The notes: generated by a model not told the origin, from the letters alone. Shown: positions 7,567 to 17,744, counted from the stretch's first letter. The stretch is DNA of 48,021 bases from Gammaproteobacteria bacterium (GCA_025355165.1 JANYAD010000241.1:1-48021), one strand, 5' to 3'. A program made the numbers and translations.

Positions 7567-9228
7567 ATGGAGCAGGGCACCCCCTCAATGCAATCGGATA
7601 GTCCGCTCGTCGATTTTGATGCCGTTTGTCAGAAAGTTCGTGCGGCCATCGAACCGAACCGCACTCACGCCGTATCTTTGCATGACCAGGGCGGCGATGT
7701 GCTGTGGCTGAGCGAAAGCTCCATGGGCCCGGACGAACATAATGCGGTGCGCGAGGCCGCCGAAGCCTTCACCAACCCCGCCGCTGCGCCGGTGCTGTCT
7801 TTTGATTTGGGCGATTCGCGCTCGGCCGTGATGGTGCGGGCCGTGAACGCTCGCCGTGCCGTCGTCGGGTTGGTCATGCTCGTCATGGATACGCGTATCG
7901 TTGCCCACGGCGCGACTAAACTGATGACCCCGAAGCTGCAACGGGCATTGTTACAATTCGCCGCAATGCGGCCGGACCCTGGCGGCGCCACCCTAGCCTC
8001 ACCCTCAGAAACCGGCCTGCACCAAAAACTGGCAAGCGAGGCGGCTGCCGTGCGGGAGGCTGCGCAACCCATTCGCGCCGCTGCGCCGGTGGCGCGTCCT
8101 GCCCCCAGGACGCTCGCGGCCGCACCTCTTTCGGTAGGACCCCGCACCATCGCGGCTCAACTGGAGCAAATTATCTCGCGCACCCCCGTGCGCACACCGG
8201 GCCCCAACCCCGCGAACGTATCGCGGCCGGCGAGCTACGTAAGCCACGTGGGTGCCGCGCGAACAATGGCGCAGGCCGGGAGTGCAGCGCCAGCCCGCAG
8301 TACTGCGCTCGCCCGGAATACCGCGCCCCAAAGTGCAGCGCCCGTCCGCAATACAGCCCCCGTCCAAAGTGCGGCTCCCGCCTCCGCGCCGCCCTTGCCC
8401 CCACCAATCCCCTCCCTTGAACTCTCGGAAAAGTCGCAAGTCCCGAAGGGCGTTCCGCCCGAGATCGATCGGCTGAACGCAGCCATGCGCAAAAGCCCGA
8501 TAGCGCTGCACGTGCAGCGCTTGGTCGCCTTGTCCAAAGGCAGCCATATGAAACGATACGAGGTGTTGCTGCGCTCCGCGTCGGATGAAGCACCCAATGC
8601 CGCGCCGCATGCGATGCTGAAGGCTGCGGTCGAGAACGGCCTCGGTTCCATGATCGACCGACGCGTCATCACGGAACTCATTGGCTGGCTGATACGCCAC
8701 CCGGACACCTGGCAGACGGATCCGGTCATGTTCTCCGTGAATCTCACCACCACCGCGCTGCACGATGAGCATTTCATCAAGTTCGTGGATCTGTGCTTGG
8801 CCAAATCGTCCCTCCCGAAAGGGACCATCGCATTTGAAGTGGACGCGCCAACCGCCCTGACGCTTGCCGACAAAATAAGCGATGTCGCCACGGCGCTTCA
8901 TAGATTGGGTTGCCCGCTGGTGCTCGATGACTTTGCACTGCGCACGGAATGCTTCCAGCTGCTGCGCTTGCCGGGCGTGCGTTATATAAAACTGGCTCCG
9001 GAGATCACAGCGACCATGCGCACCGATAAGGTGTCGCAGGCGTCCATCAGCGGCGTGGTGCAAATGGCGCGGGTACTCGGCATGCACACCGTGGCCAAGC
9101 GTACCGACACAGCGGCAGAGCAGGAATGGTTGACGGCCTTGGGCGTGGACTTCGTCCAATCAAACGCCATCTCGCCAGCGGTGGCCATCGACAGCTTGCA
9201 CAAGCCGGCGGCAGCCCTCAGAAATTAA
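7567..9228 (+). CDS. Degenerate EAL-domain protein with Ala/Pro-rich linker
   Basis: A 553-residue soluble protein. Residues 10-125 are a small alpha/beta domain of unrecognised type. Residues 135-300 are a low-complexity Ala/Pro/Arg linker with near-repeats of APVRNTAP and QSAAP. Residues 305-545 are an EAL fold. EAL phosphodiesterases need a conserved acidic set to bind magnesium and hydrolyse c-di-GMP. Here EAL reads EVL (332-334), the second acidic motif reads FEVDA (E424, last Glu lost), DDFG is DDFAL (454-458), K475 is kept but its partner Asp is Ala477, and AEGVE reads AKRTD. Catalysis is therefore unlikely; c-di-GMP binding or a protein-interaction role is possible. The start is uncertain (TTG at 7489 or ATG at 7588 also possible). 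Its stop overlaps the convergent efflux gene by 4 bp. Confidence 0.8.
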   Translation: MEQGTPSMQSDSPLVDFDAVCQKVRAAIEPNRTHAVSLHDQGGDVLWLSESSMGPDEHNAVREAAEAFTNPAAAPVLSFDLGDSRSAVMVRAVNARRAVVGLVMLVMDTRIVAHGATKLMTPKLQRALLQFAAMRPDPGGATLASPSETGLHQKLASEAAAVREAAQPIRAAAPVARPAPRTLAAAPLSVGPRTIAAQLEQIISRTPVRTPGPNPANVSRPASYVSHVGAARTMAQAGSAAPARSTALARNTAPQSAAPVRNTAPVQSAAPASAPPLPPPIPSLELSEKSQVPKGVPPEIDRLNAAMRKSPIALHVQRLVALSKGSHMKRYEVLLRSASDEAPNAAPHAMLKAAVENGLGSMIDRRVITELIGWLIRHPDTWQTDPVMFSVNLTTTALHDEHFIKFVDLCLAKSSLPKGTIAFEVDAPTALTLADKISDVATALHRLGCPLVLDDFALRTECFQLLRLPGVRYIKLAPEITATMRTDKVSQASISGVVQMARVLGMHTVAKRTDTAAEQEWLTALGVDFVQSNAISPAVAIDSLHKPAAALRN

Positions 9229-10688
9229 TCGCTGCGCGAAACCTGCGGCGGCCCACCCCAGCCGCCCCCCAGCGCTTTGACCAGATACACCGCGGTGGCA
9301 AATTGCTGCCCCTGAATCTGCGCCGCCTGACGTCGATTGGTGAGCAGAGTTTGTTGTGCGGTGATGACATCCAGATAGGTGGCGACGCCGCCCTTGTAGC
9401 GCTCGCTGGCGATCTCAAAGGCCTTTTGCGCGCTGTGCACGCCGGCATCGGCCTGAATTCGCGCCCGCTCAAGCGAGGCTAAACCCGTGATGCCGTTCTC
9501 TACCTCTTCCATCGCGCCTAACACGGTCTGCCGATAGGAGGCCACCGCGGCGCTGTAATCGGCATCGGCAAAACGAACGTTACCCCGGATGTTGCCGGCA
9601 TCGAAAAGCCTTTGCGACGCCGACAGGCCGATAGACCAGATTCTACTCGGTGCCGTCAGTAGATTAGCGAGCGCCGCGCTCTCCCATCCGAGGCCAGGCA
9701 GCGCGAGACCCGGCGCAAGATCGATGATGGGGAAATACGCGGCTTTCGCGACGCCTATCCGGGCGTTCGCCGCCGCCATGGCCCGCTCAGCGGCAGCCAC
9801 GTCGGGCCGTCGCTGCAGCAAGTCCGAGGGAAGCCCCACCGGCACCGTAGGCAAGGGCGGCGCCGACACCGCCGGCGGCAGGGCAAAATTCGGCGCCGGT
9901 GTGCCAATCATGGTCGCAATCGCGTGTTCAAATTGCGCTCGCTGAATTTGCAAAAGCTCCAGCTGCGTCGCCCCCGCTTCGAGTAATGACTCTTGCTGAG
10001 CCAGATCCAACCCTGTTGCGAGGCCCAAATCGTGCCTGGAGGAAACGAAAGCAAGGGCGCCGCGTTCCAGCTCCAGGCTACTTCGCACGACCTCAATCTC
10101 GATGTCGATCTCGCGAAAAGAGAAATAATCTGTCGTCAACTCAGCCATCAGGGTAAGCCGCGTGTTCTCGAAATCCGCTTGGGCCTGTTGCGCGCTGGCA
10201 CGGGCCCCTTCCACTTGGCGGCGCACGCGACCGAATAGATCGATCTCCCAATTGACGCCGGGGCCCACGCGCAAATCGTTTTGCACGGTGGATTGGTTGG
10301 AAAACGAATAAGCGGCCAACGGACGATTCGCTGAAGTCTTGCTGCGGGAAGCCGAAGCAATAAGATCGACGGAGGGGAATAGTGCAGAACGCGCGATGCG
10401 CAGTTGATCGCGCGCTTGCTCCAATCGAGCAGCTGCCACGCGCAGATTCTGATTGTTGCCCAAAGCCTGTTCGACCAGCGGGTTCAATTGCGGATCTTGG
10501 AATAATTCCCACCACTTGCCCTTGAGTACAGTATCGCCAGGCGTCGCCTCCTGCCATGGGGTATCGGACTGCCATGCGAGGGGAATATCGGCGGAAGGGC
10601 GCTGGTAATCAGGACCCACTGTGCACCCCCCAATGAGGCCAGTCAGACCCATTACCACCCACCGTGCCGCTCTCAGACAGCTGCGCAT
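9225..10688 (-). CDS. RND efflux outer-membrane factor, NodT/OprM lipoprotein family
   Basis: A 487-residue outer-membrane factor. The N-terminus has a lipobox (LIGGC) followed by TVGPDYQRP, the classic start of mature OprM/NodT proteins. Two OEP repeats give the alpha-barrel/beta-barrel fold: about residues 70-255, with LRVAAARLEQARDQLRIARS, and about 275-470, with RRPDVAAAERAMAAANARIGV. It should form the outer-membrane duct of the tripartite pump encoded just upstream. It starts 2 bp after the adaptor gene stop, so translation is coupled. The substrate is unknown. Confidence 0.92.
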   Translation of the reverse strand: MRSCLRAARWVVMGLTGLIGGCTVGPDYQRPSADIPLAWQSDTPWQEATPGDTVLKGKWWELFQDPQLNPLVEQALGNNQNLRVAAARLEQARDQLRIARSALFPSVDLIASASRSKTSANRPLAAYSFSNQSTVQNDLRVGPGVNWEIDLFGRVRRQVEGARASAQQAQADFENTRLTLMAELTTDYFSFREIDIEIEVVRSSLELERGALAFVSSRHDLGLATGLDLAQQESLLEAGATQLELLQIQRAQFEHAIATMIGTPAPNFALPPAVSAPPLPTVPVGLPSDLLQRRPDVAAAERAMAAANARIGVAKAAYFPIIDLAPGLALPGLGWESAALANLLTAPSRIWSIGLSASQRLFDAGNIRGNVRFADADYSAAVASYRQTVLGAMEEVENGITGLASLERARIQADAGVHSAQKAFEIASERYKGGVATYLDVITAQQTLLTNRRQAAQIQGQQFATAVYLVKALGGGWGGPPQVSRSD

Positions 10689-10690
10689 GC

Positions 10691-11833
10691 TTACCGGATG
10701 GTTACGAGGTCGCCATCTGCTAGCGAGTCGGCGGGATTTAGGATGATTCGATCATCCGGCTTTAAGCCGTCCGTGACGGCTACGGTGCTGCCGAAATCGG
10801 TCCCCAGCTTAACGGCGCTCAACCGCACCCGCCCTTCTGCGTTCACTGTCGCGACTCGCGGGCCGTCGGGCCGAAACAACAGCACATTGGTTGGAACCAA
10901 GAACGCGGACGCATTTTGTTTGATGGGTAGATTCACTTGCACGAAGGCACCGGCGATGAAAGCGTCATTGGGATTCGGTACGCTGATCTCGACCTGCATG
11001 GTGCGTGTCGCGGTGTCGATGGCGCGCGCGGTGCGCACTATGGTGCCTTTGAACTCTACTGCACCCTGGTCTGCCAAGCTGACTGTCACCTGATCGCCGA
11101 CCTTGACCTGCTGTGCGTAGATCTGCGGAACAAACACGTAAAGCCGCAAAGGGTCGACTTGCGCGATGGAAAACAGCGCTTTACCCGCGCCTCCGTTGCC
11201 GGCATCGACCAAGTCTCCCACATCGATCTTACGGCTGGTCACGACCCCGTCAAAAGGCGCTACCACTTTATTGAAGCCTTGCATATTGCGCAGCCGCGCC
11301 GTATTGGCCTTAGCCGAGGCCAAATTGGATTGGGCCTGAAGGTAAGTACTGAGCCGTTCATCGAGGTCCTGTTGAGTGACGGCGTCTTTTTCTCTAAGGC
11401 TCTTCCATCGCTCTGCCGTACTTTTGGCTAGCGCCTCGCTGGACGCGCTCTGCTGCTGTGCTGCCGCGGCTTGCGATAGCTCCTGATCGATTTCCGGCGC
11501 GGCGATTTCCGCCAACAATTCGCCCTTTTTCACCGAACTGCCTATATCCTTGGTCCAACGCAACACATAACCGCTACTGCGTGCATACAGCGTCGCTTCG
11601 TTTATTCCCTGGAGTGTGCCGGGCAGCGTCAACGGCAATTCCTCCCCGCCCATCTTCGGCGTGGTGGTGGTCACGTATTGCTTGGCATGAATTTCAGTGG
11701 CCGAGGCGAGCGCGGCGGCTTCAAAGCCGCGCAGCACGAAGATAACGATGACGCCCACCACGAGCGCACAGACGATTGCAGCGACGAGCAACTTCGCACG
11801 CTTGACAGCCGAGGGGACGTGGGTGTTTGGCAT
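10691..11833 (-). CDS. RND efflux periplasmic adaptor (membrane fusion protein)
   Basis: A 380-residue adaptor. An N-terminal signal-anchor covers about residues 10-32 (KLLVAAIVCALVVGVIVIFVL). The lipoyl halves lie at about 80-110 (LYARSSGYVLRWTKDIGSSVKKGELLAEI) and 195-225 (VVAPFDGVVTSRKIDVGDLVDAG), flanking an alpha-helical hairpin at 115-190. A beta-barrel and a membrane-proximal domain follow. It bridges the permease and the outer-membrane factor. It lies 2 bp after the permease and 2 bp before the outer-membrane factor gene in one operon. Confidence 0.92.
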   Translation of the reverse strand: MPNTHVPSAVKRAKLLVAAIVCALVVGVIVIFVLRGFEAAALASATEIHAKQYVTTTTPKMGGEELPLTLPGTLQGINEATLYARSSGYVLRWTKDIGSSVKKGELLAEIAAPEIDQELSQAAAAQQQSASSEALAKSTAERWKSLREKDAVTQQDLDERLSTYLQAQSNLASAKANTARLRNMQGFNKVVAPFDGVVTSRKIDVGDLVDAGNGGAGKALFSIAQVDPLRLYVFVPQIYAQQVKVGDQVTVSLADQGAVEFKGTIVRTARAIDTATRTMQVEISVPNPNDAFIAGAFVQVNLPIKQNASAFLVPTNVLLFRPDGPRVATVNAEGRVRLSAVKLGTDFGSTVAVTDGLKPDDRIILNPADSLADGDLVTIR

Positions 11834-11835
11834 GC

Positions 11836-14800
11836 CTAAATTATCCCACGCGCGTGCTTGCGCCGCTCGAGACGTCGATGCATACCGGCGAAAACGGCGG
11901 GCACGAAAAACAATGTTGAAAGAGTTGCAAACCCCAACCCGCCGATCACGGCACGGCCCAACGGTGCATTTTGCTCGGCACCCTCGCCGAGCCCGAGCGC
12001 CATGGGAATCATGCCGATTATCATGGCCAGGGCCGTCATCAGCACGGGGCGGATGCGGGTCGCCCCGGCGTCACGGGCGGCGCTCACCGGATCCAAGCCT
12101 TCGTTCATCCTCTGGCGAGCAAATGACACGATAAGAATGCTGTTGGCGGTAGCGACGCCCATGGTCATGATGGCGCCCGTCATCGCCGGCACGCTCAAAG
12201 TGGTGCCGCTCAAGAACAGCATCCAACAGATCCCGGCGAGTGCCGCCGGTAGAGCGGTGACGATGATGAATGCATCGATCCAGGATTGGAAATTCACGAC
12301 AATCAGAAGATAAACCATGACAATCGCCATCACGAGGCCCACGCCCAACTCGATGAACGAGGCACGCATGGTATGCGCTTGGCCGCGCACCAATATCGAC
12401 GCCCCACGCGGCAATTGCGGACGCATTGCCTCGACCAAGCCTTCGATTTGGGTTGTGATGCTACCCAAGTCCCGCCCTTGCACGCTGATGTAGACATCAA
12501 TGGTCGGGGCCAGGTTATAGCGCGAGCTGACAGCGACCTGGGCAGCCGGCGTTACGTTCACCAAGTTGCTCAGCAGTTGCGATGAAGTACCCGCGGGGTC
12601 GCGCACCGGGGTGCGCAACAGTGCATCCACGCTGTCAATTTGGTACTGCGGCGACTGAGCGGACACGTTGTAGACCACGCCGTTGGATGGATCCAGCCAG
12701 AAGCCCGGCGATGTCTGGGACGTGCCGGCCGTGGTGATGCGCAGATTCTGTGCCACGTCGCTGGCGCTCAATCCGACTGTTTGCAATTGCGTACGGTCCA
12801 TTTGCAGCGCCAGGGTCGGCAAATCCAGCCGCTGATGGATGTGAGTGTCTACGGCCCCGGGGATTTGCCTAATCTGCTTCATGAATTTCGAGGCCAATTC
12901 AAAATTCGTGCGCACATCGGCGCCGGTAAACATCACATCAATGGGAGCGGGCAGCCCAAAATTCAAAATCTGCGCCACCATGTCGGCCGGTTGAAAGAAG
13001 AACTCAACGCCCGGAAAGCGCTTAGGAAGTTGGCGGCGCAATTCCTCGACATAGCGCTGGGTCGAATGATGGCCTTGGTTGAGGGAGATTTGAATTTCAC
13101 CATCCAATGTCCCAAATGTACCGGCGTTGCTGTACGTATTGTTGATACTGCTGATCGCTACGCCCAGATTGTCCAGCACGGTCCCGAGCTCCTTGGCGGG
13201 CACCAGAGTTCGAATGAAGGTTTCGACTTGATCGGCCACGCGGGCAGTCTCCTCGATGCGCGTGCCGGAGGGCATACGCATGTGCATACGAATTTGACCT
13301 GCATCCACCGTCGGAAAGAAATCCCGTCCCAAGACGAATACCAGCGCGCAAGACAACATACAAAAGCTCAGAAAAGCGCTAGCGAAGGCACGCCGCCTGT
13401 CGAGGACTTCAGCCAGGATCTGGCTATAGGCATCCCGAAGCCTTTCGAAGCGTGCGTCGAATGCGCGATATATTCTTTGCAACGAGCTTTGGCGGGCGGC
13501 CGCGTGCGCCGTGTGATCCATCAGCATCATGACCAGAGTCGGTACCAGCGTACGCGAGAGAACGTAAGAAGCGAGCATGGCGAAGACCACGGCCTCCGCC
13601 AGCGGCGCAAATAAATAACGCGCCACGCCGCTCAAAAAAAACATCGGCACGAACACGATGCAGATACATAGGGTAGATACCAGCGCGGGCACCGCAATTT
13701 CTCCGGCACCGTCCAGGATGGCTTTGTGCAGATCCGATCCGAGATGAATGTGTCGTTCGATATTTTCGATCGTGACGGTGGCATCGTCGACCAAAATGCC
13801 GACCGCCAGAGCAAGCCCTCCCAAGGTCATGATGTTCAGGGTTTCCCCTGCAATGTACAGCGTGATGATGGAGCAGAGAATGGACAGGGGGATGGATATC
13901 GCGATGATGCAAGTGCTGCGCCAATTGCCCAGGAACAGTAAAATCAGGATCGCCGTTAGGCAGGCCGCGATCACGGCCTCGCGCACCACTCCGCTGATGG
14001 CAGCCCTGACGAAGCCGGATTGATCAAACAGAGGCGTGATCTTGAAGTCCTTCGGCAAGAGCTGGGCGACCGCCGGCAAAACCTCGCGCAGGGTTTTAAC
14101 GATGTCCAACGTGGAGGAGCCGCCATTCTTAAGCACGGGCATTAATACCCCGCGCTCGCCGTTTTGTCGCACGACATTGGTCTGGGGGGCGTATCCGTCT
14201 CGCACGTGCGCCACTTCGGACAAATAGGTGGTGGCACCATTCCTCGTGACGACCGGAATCCGGTTCAGCCCCGCAATGGTGTCGGGCGAACCGTTCAGCG
14301 CGATCGCATATTCGGTGGATGCGATCTTGACCGTCCCTGACGGCAATATCAGGTTTTGGGCGTTTACCGCATTGACCACATCGGTCGGTGTCAACCCCTT
14401 CGCCAGCAGCGCAGAGGTATCCAAATCGACGGAGATCAGACGAGTTTTTCCCCCGTACGGGAACGGCACTGCGGCGCCGGGGATGGTCACCAGACGCGGA
14501 CGCAAGAAATTAAAAGCAGCATCGAAAAGCGCAGGCTCTCCCAACGTAGCGCTGGAAATGCCCAGCTGTATGACCGGGATCGCGGAAGCCGAATACTTCA
14601 TGATCAGCGGCGGCAACGTTCCTGGCGGAAGCTGTTTCAGCTGCTGCTGCTCGATGGCCACAACCTGTGCAAGGGCGGTCGGAATATTGGCGCTCGGCTG
14701 AAAAAAGACCTTGGTGACGGACATGCCGGCAAAAGTCTGCGACTCGATGTGTTCGATATCCGTCACGGTCGTGGTCAGGGCGCGCTCAGCAACAGCGGTA

Positions 14801-14988
14801 ATGCGCTGACCCATTTCCTGGGCCGACAGCCCGCTATATGTCCAGACGATGCTGACAACGGGTATATTTATTTCGGGAAAAATGTCGGTCGACATCTTTC
14901 TTAGGACAAACGGAGTTGCGAGGAGAATCAGTAGCGCCATCACCAAAAACGTGTATGGGCGCCGCAGCGCAACTTGAACGATCCACAT
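11836..14988 (-). CDS. RND multidrug-type efflux permease
   Basis: A 1050-residue inner-membrane proton/drug antiporter, full length for the AcrB/MdtB group, with 12 TM segments and two large periplasmic loops. It starts with the usual TM1 (RRPYTFLVMALLILLAT). The proton-relay Asp pair is in TM4 (GILVDDATVTIENIE). The second half repeats the fold (PTVDAGQIRMHMRMPSGTRIEETA; FQSWIDAFIIVTALPAALAG). It exports substrates from the periplasm or membrane using the proton gradient. The operon order is permease, adaptor, outer-membrane factor; putting the permease first is less common. No TetR-type repressor is adjacent. A 204-bp spacer upstream (14989-15192) holds the divergent promoters, which I could not resolve. 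Confidence 0.93.
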   Translation of the reverse strand: MWIVQVALRRPYTFLVMALLILLATPFVLRKMSTDIFPEINIPVVSIVWTYSGLSAQEMGQRITAVAERALTTTVTDIEHIESQTFAGMSVTKVFFQPSANIPTALAQVVAIEQQQLKQLPPGTLPPLIMKYSASAIPVIQLGISSATLGEPALFDAAFNFLRPRLVTIPGAAVPFPYGGKTRLISVDLDTSALLAKGLTPTDVVNAVNAQNLILPSGTVKIASTEYAIALNGSPDTIAGLNRIPVVTRNGATTYLSEVAHVRDGYAPQTNVVRQNGERGVLMPVLKNGGSSTLDIVKTLREVLPAVAQLLPKDFKITPLFDQSGFVRAAISGVVREAVIAACLTAILILLFLGNWRSTCIIAISIPLSILCSIITLYIAGETLNIMTLGGLALAVGILVDDATVTIENIERHIHLGSDLHKAILDGAGEIAVPALVSTLCICIVFVPMFFLSGVARYLFAPLAEAVVFAMLASYVLSRTLVPTLVMMLMDHTAHAAARQSSLQRIYRAFDARFERLRDAYSQILAEVLDRRRAFASAFLSFCMLSCALVFVLGRDFFPTVDAGQIRMHMRMPSGTRIEETARVADQVETFIRTLVPAKELGTVLDNLGVAISSINNTYSNAGTFGTLDGEIQISLNQGHHSTQRYVEELRRQLPKRFPGVEFFFQPADMVAQILNFGLPAPIDVMFTGADVRTNFELASKFMKQIRQIPGAVDTHIHQRLDLPTLALQMDRTQLQTVGLSASDVAQNLRITTAGTSQTSPGFWLDPSNGVVYNVSAQSPQYQIDSVDALLRTPVRDPAGTSSQLLSNLVNVTPAAQVAVSSRYNLAPTIDVYISVQGRDLGSITTQIEGLVEAMRPQLPRGASILVRGQAHTMRASFIELGVGLVMAIVMVYLLIVVNFQSWIDAFIIVTALPAALAGICWMLFLSGTTLSVPAMTGAIMTMGVATANSILIVSFARQRMNEGLDPVSAARDAGATRIRPVLMTALAMIIGMIPMALGLGEGAEQNAPLGRAVIGGLGFATLSTLFFVPAVFAGMHRRLERRKHARGII

Positions 14989-15192
14989 CTACTGAATGAC
15001 CCCTTTTCAGCATACTTGCCGATACCGAGGTCGAAATCAACACTCACGTGTGCGCAATCGAGACGTACGGCACTTGCAAATCATTGGAAACAAAGCAAAC
15101 TACACCGGTCTGCAACGAGACACCGGGACCGGGCTAAGTGTTTTGTTAGTCCCATGAGGTTCGGTTCCGGTTCCCACTACGATCCAACTGCC

Positions 15193-15843
15193 ATGACCCT
15201 CACCGCATTAATCGTTGTCTGCGCGCTCATCGGCCTCCTTTTTTTCGTTGCTTCCATCCGCCGTCTGAGGCGGCGTAGATTGATGGGCGGGATAGCGCAT
15301 GGCGCGGCGGCACTCATTTTTTTACTGGCAGCCCTCTGCGCGGTGCTCGTCGGTACTAGTCTGCGCGGCTACCAGCGCCTGAGCTATGAACAAGCGGCAG
15401 CTGAGCTGGGGTTTTCGAAGATCGGGAATCGTCAGTTTAATGCGGTTCTGAGCTATCCGAACGGCGATCGCGCCAATTTTGCTCTCAGCGGCGATGAGTG
15501 GCAGATCGACGCCCGTGTTCTGAAATGGCACGCCTTCGCCAATCTCGTCGGATTCGATGCAGCCTATCGGCTCGAGCGCATCGGCGGCCGCTACTCGCGC
15601 ATCGAAGATGAACGCACCCAGAACCGTACCGCGTATAATTTGCATGCTCCCGGCCGTGTCGACCCCTGGGAGCTGATCCATCGCTATCGCTCATGGATCC
15701 CCTGGATGGATGCTTTGTATGGAAGCGCGACTTTTTTGCCCATGGCGGACGGCGCTTTGTATGAGATCAAGGTTTCGCAGAGCGGCCTGATCGCTCGACC
15801 CTTGAACCAAGCCGCCCGAGAAGCCGTCGGCAGCTGGCATTAG
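15193..15843 (+). CDS. Two-TM membrane protein of unknown function
   Basis: A 216-residue protein. Two hydrophobic helices lie at about residues 1-20 and 38-58, separated by a very basic cytoplasmic loop (RRLRRRRLMGG). A 155-residue periplasmic domain follows (start LRGYQRLSYEQAAAELGF) with mixed beta content and a conserved-looking WIPWMDALYGSATFLPMADGA near the end. Similar proteins are sometimes labelled cation/multidrug efflux proteins, but nothing in the sequence shows transport. It is 13 bp upstream of the MscS-type channel and probably cotranscribed. The start is uncertain (ATG 15154 is also in frame). Confidence 0.65.
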   Translation: MTLTALIVVCALIGLLFFVASIRRLRRRRLMGGIAHGAAALIFLLAALCAVLVGTSLRGYQRLSYEQAAAELGFSKIGNRQFNAVLSYPNGDRANFALSGDEWQIDARVLKWHAFANLVGFDAAYRLERIGGRYSRIEDERTQNRTAYNLHAPGRVDPWELIHRYRSWIPWMDALYGSATFLPMADGALYEIKVSQSGLIARPLNQAAREAVGSWH

Positions 15844-15856
15844 GAGCCCCCACACC

Positions 15857-17713
15857 ATGAAGCGATTAACCCTCGCGGAAAAAATATTCGGTACCGTGCT
15901 GCTGTTGCTGCTGATTTTGGCGGGCTTCGCATGGTGGAAAACGGCTCCGCCGACCCCTCATGGCCGGAAAATTCCGGTGGCCGCGATCACGTCCACGGAT
16001 CTGGTTGACCAAAGCAGCTACGCAACGGCGCAATCGCTACTGCAACTTGCGGCAGGACCAGAAGAGCAGACCCTGGGTCAATCCGCATTGCGAATCGCGG
16101 ACCATGAACTCGATCTTTCCTTCAGTGAAGCATTGCGCGACGCCGAAGCACATCCGCCCGTCTTGGATTCCGGCGCCGCGGCGATTCAAGTGCGTATCAC
16201 CCAGTCACAGGCCTCGCTCGCTGCCGATCAGCAACGTGTCGAGGACCTCACCGCCGCGCTCGTGCAGGCGAAAGGAGATCAGAAGGACAAAATCCAGGAC
16301 CAGTTGGTCTTAGCGCAATCGCAGTCGGAATTGGACAAGGACGAGTTGGAAGAAGCAAACCAGAACCTGGTGGATGCCGGAGGCAATCCCCGGCGACAAA
16401 TCGAGACCATCGTGCAGCAGCACGAGTTGCAAACCAAAGCGCATCCGGCTCCGGCCGCCGATAAAGTCGCCGTGCGCGATGATCAGCACGGCGCGATCGG
16501 TAAATTTCGCGACTGGCGGCTACAGAGACAAAAGGAGCAGGTGCTGGAGGAGGCACGGGCGAGCGCCGTGCTGATGGCTGAGGCTCTGCGCGCCCGCCGC
16601 GCAGCGCTTGCCAACGACCTTAAAGCCAATAAAAGCAGCATCCCGGAACTTTCCGGACGCACCGCCACGCCGAAAACCGCTGATGCAAGTTCGCCGAGTT
16701 CTCAAACGCAGATGCAGCGCACGCAGGCCGATGCCGCTACCTTGGTCGGCCGCACCAAGGCCCTGGCGGCCGATCAAGCCATACTGACCTTGCTCTACAG
16801 GCGCATCGCGGACCAAAACCAGCTAGCAGGTATTTATAGCCAATGGGCATCTTTGATCCGACTGCAGTCGCAAGTCCTTGCGCATGCAATGCTGCTCGAT
16901 GTGCTGATCGTCATCTGCATTCTGCTTTTCTTGCTGTTGCTGGACAGCTGGGCGCAACGGCTGCTTGACAGTCCAAAACTGGATCGGCGACAGGTTGAAA
17001 CGCTGCGCAGCATTACGCGCGTGAGCTTGCGCATCCTCGCCTTGCTGATTGTTGCGCTGATTATCATGGGCATGCCAAGTCAATTTGCCACCACGATCGG
17101 TATTGTCGGCGCGGGCCTGACGGTGGCACTCAAGGACTTTATTGTCGCATTCTTCGGTTGGCTGGTGCTGATGGGGCGCAATGGCATTCGTCTCGGTGAC
17201 TGGGTGGAAATCAACGGCGTGAGCGGCGAAGTCACGGAACTCGGCATGTTCCACACTGTGCTACTCGAAACAGGCAATTGGAGCGATTCCGGGCATCCGA
17301 CAGGCAGACGTGTAACGTTTACCAATAGCTTTGCCATAGAGGGGCACTACTTCAATTTTTCGACCTCCGGTCAATGGCTTTGGGACGAACTGCAGCTAAT
17401 CGTGCCCAGTGGACGGGATCCTTACCCGATAGTCGAAGCCATCACCAAGCAGGTGTCCGAAGCAACCGCCGACAGCGCTCGACAAGCAGAACAGGAGTGG
17501 CAACGCGCGGTTCCAGCACAACGCGGCAAGGTCTTCTCCGGAACGCCGGGCGTCAACGTCAAACCCGTATTCGGCGGCGTCGAAATCGCCGTTCGCTATA
17601 TCACGCGTGCAAACGAAAGGTTTTTAGTGCGCGCAAAACTCTATCAGGCAGCAGTGGACTTGTTGGGTGCGATGCCTGCAGCGCCTGGCGCCCTGGTCGG
17701 TGAAAAAGGGTAA
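15857..17713 (+). CDS. Mechanosensitive channel of the MscS family, large variant
   Basis: A 618-residue inner-membrane protein. TM1 is at about 9-28. A long periplasmic region (50-340) is rich in Ala/Gln/Glu/Asp with coiled-coil character. Three TM helices follow at about 343-366, 390-410 and 413-440; the last is the pore-lining TM3 (GIVGAGLTVALKDFIVAFFG). The MscS beta domain (GDWVEINGVSGEVTELG, about 448-465) and a C-terminal cytoplasmic domain complete it. The family opens on membrane tension during hypo-osmotic shock. The long coiled-coil region is a feature of the MscK/YbdG-like large members. It is the second gene of a two-gene unit. Confidence 0.88.
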   Translation: MKRLTLAEKIFGTVLLLLLILAGFAWWKTAPPTPHGRKIPVAAITSTDLVDQSSYATAQSLLQLAAGPEEQTLGQSALRIADHELDLSFSEALRDAEAHPPVLDSGAAAIQVRITQSQASLAADQQRVEDLTAALVQAKGDQKDKIQDQLVLAQSQSELDKDELEEANQNLVDAGGNPRRQIETIVQQHELQTKAHPAPAADKVAVRDDQHGAIGKFRDWRLQRQKEQVLEEARASAVLMAEALRARRAALANDLKANKSSIPELSGRTATPKTADASSPSSQTQMQRTQADAATLVGRTKALAADQAILTLLYRRIADQNQLAGIYSQWASLIRLQSQVLAHAMLLDVLIVICILLFLLLLDSWAQRLLDSPKLDRRQVETLRSITRVSLRILALLIVALIIMGMPSQFATTIGIVGAGLTVALKDFIVAFFGWLVLMGRNGIRLGDWVEINGVSGEVTELGMFHTVLLETGNWSDSGHPTGRRVTFTNSFAIEGHYFNFSTSGQWLWDELQLIVPSGRDPYPIVEAITKQVSEATADSARQAEQEWQRAVPAQRGKVFSGTPGVNVKPVFGGVEIAVRYITRANERFLVRAKLYQAAVDLLGAMPAAPGALVGEKG

Positions 17714-17744
17714 GCATCAAAAAAGATTTGTCTGCCATCGAGAA

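Noticed and set aside
8005-9159. Long minus-strand frame opposite the EAL gene
   Set aside because: 384 codons of Arg/His/Gly-rich translation without any family resemblance; it is a shadow of the GC-rich EAL gene on the other strand.
12640-13614. 324-codon plus-strand frame inside the RND permease
   Set aside because: Antisense shadow of a firmly identified gene; the translation is not protein-like.
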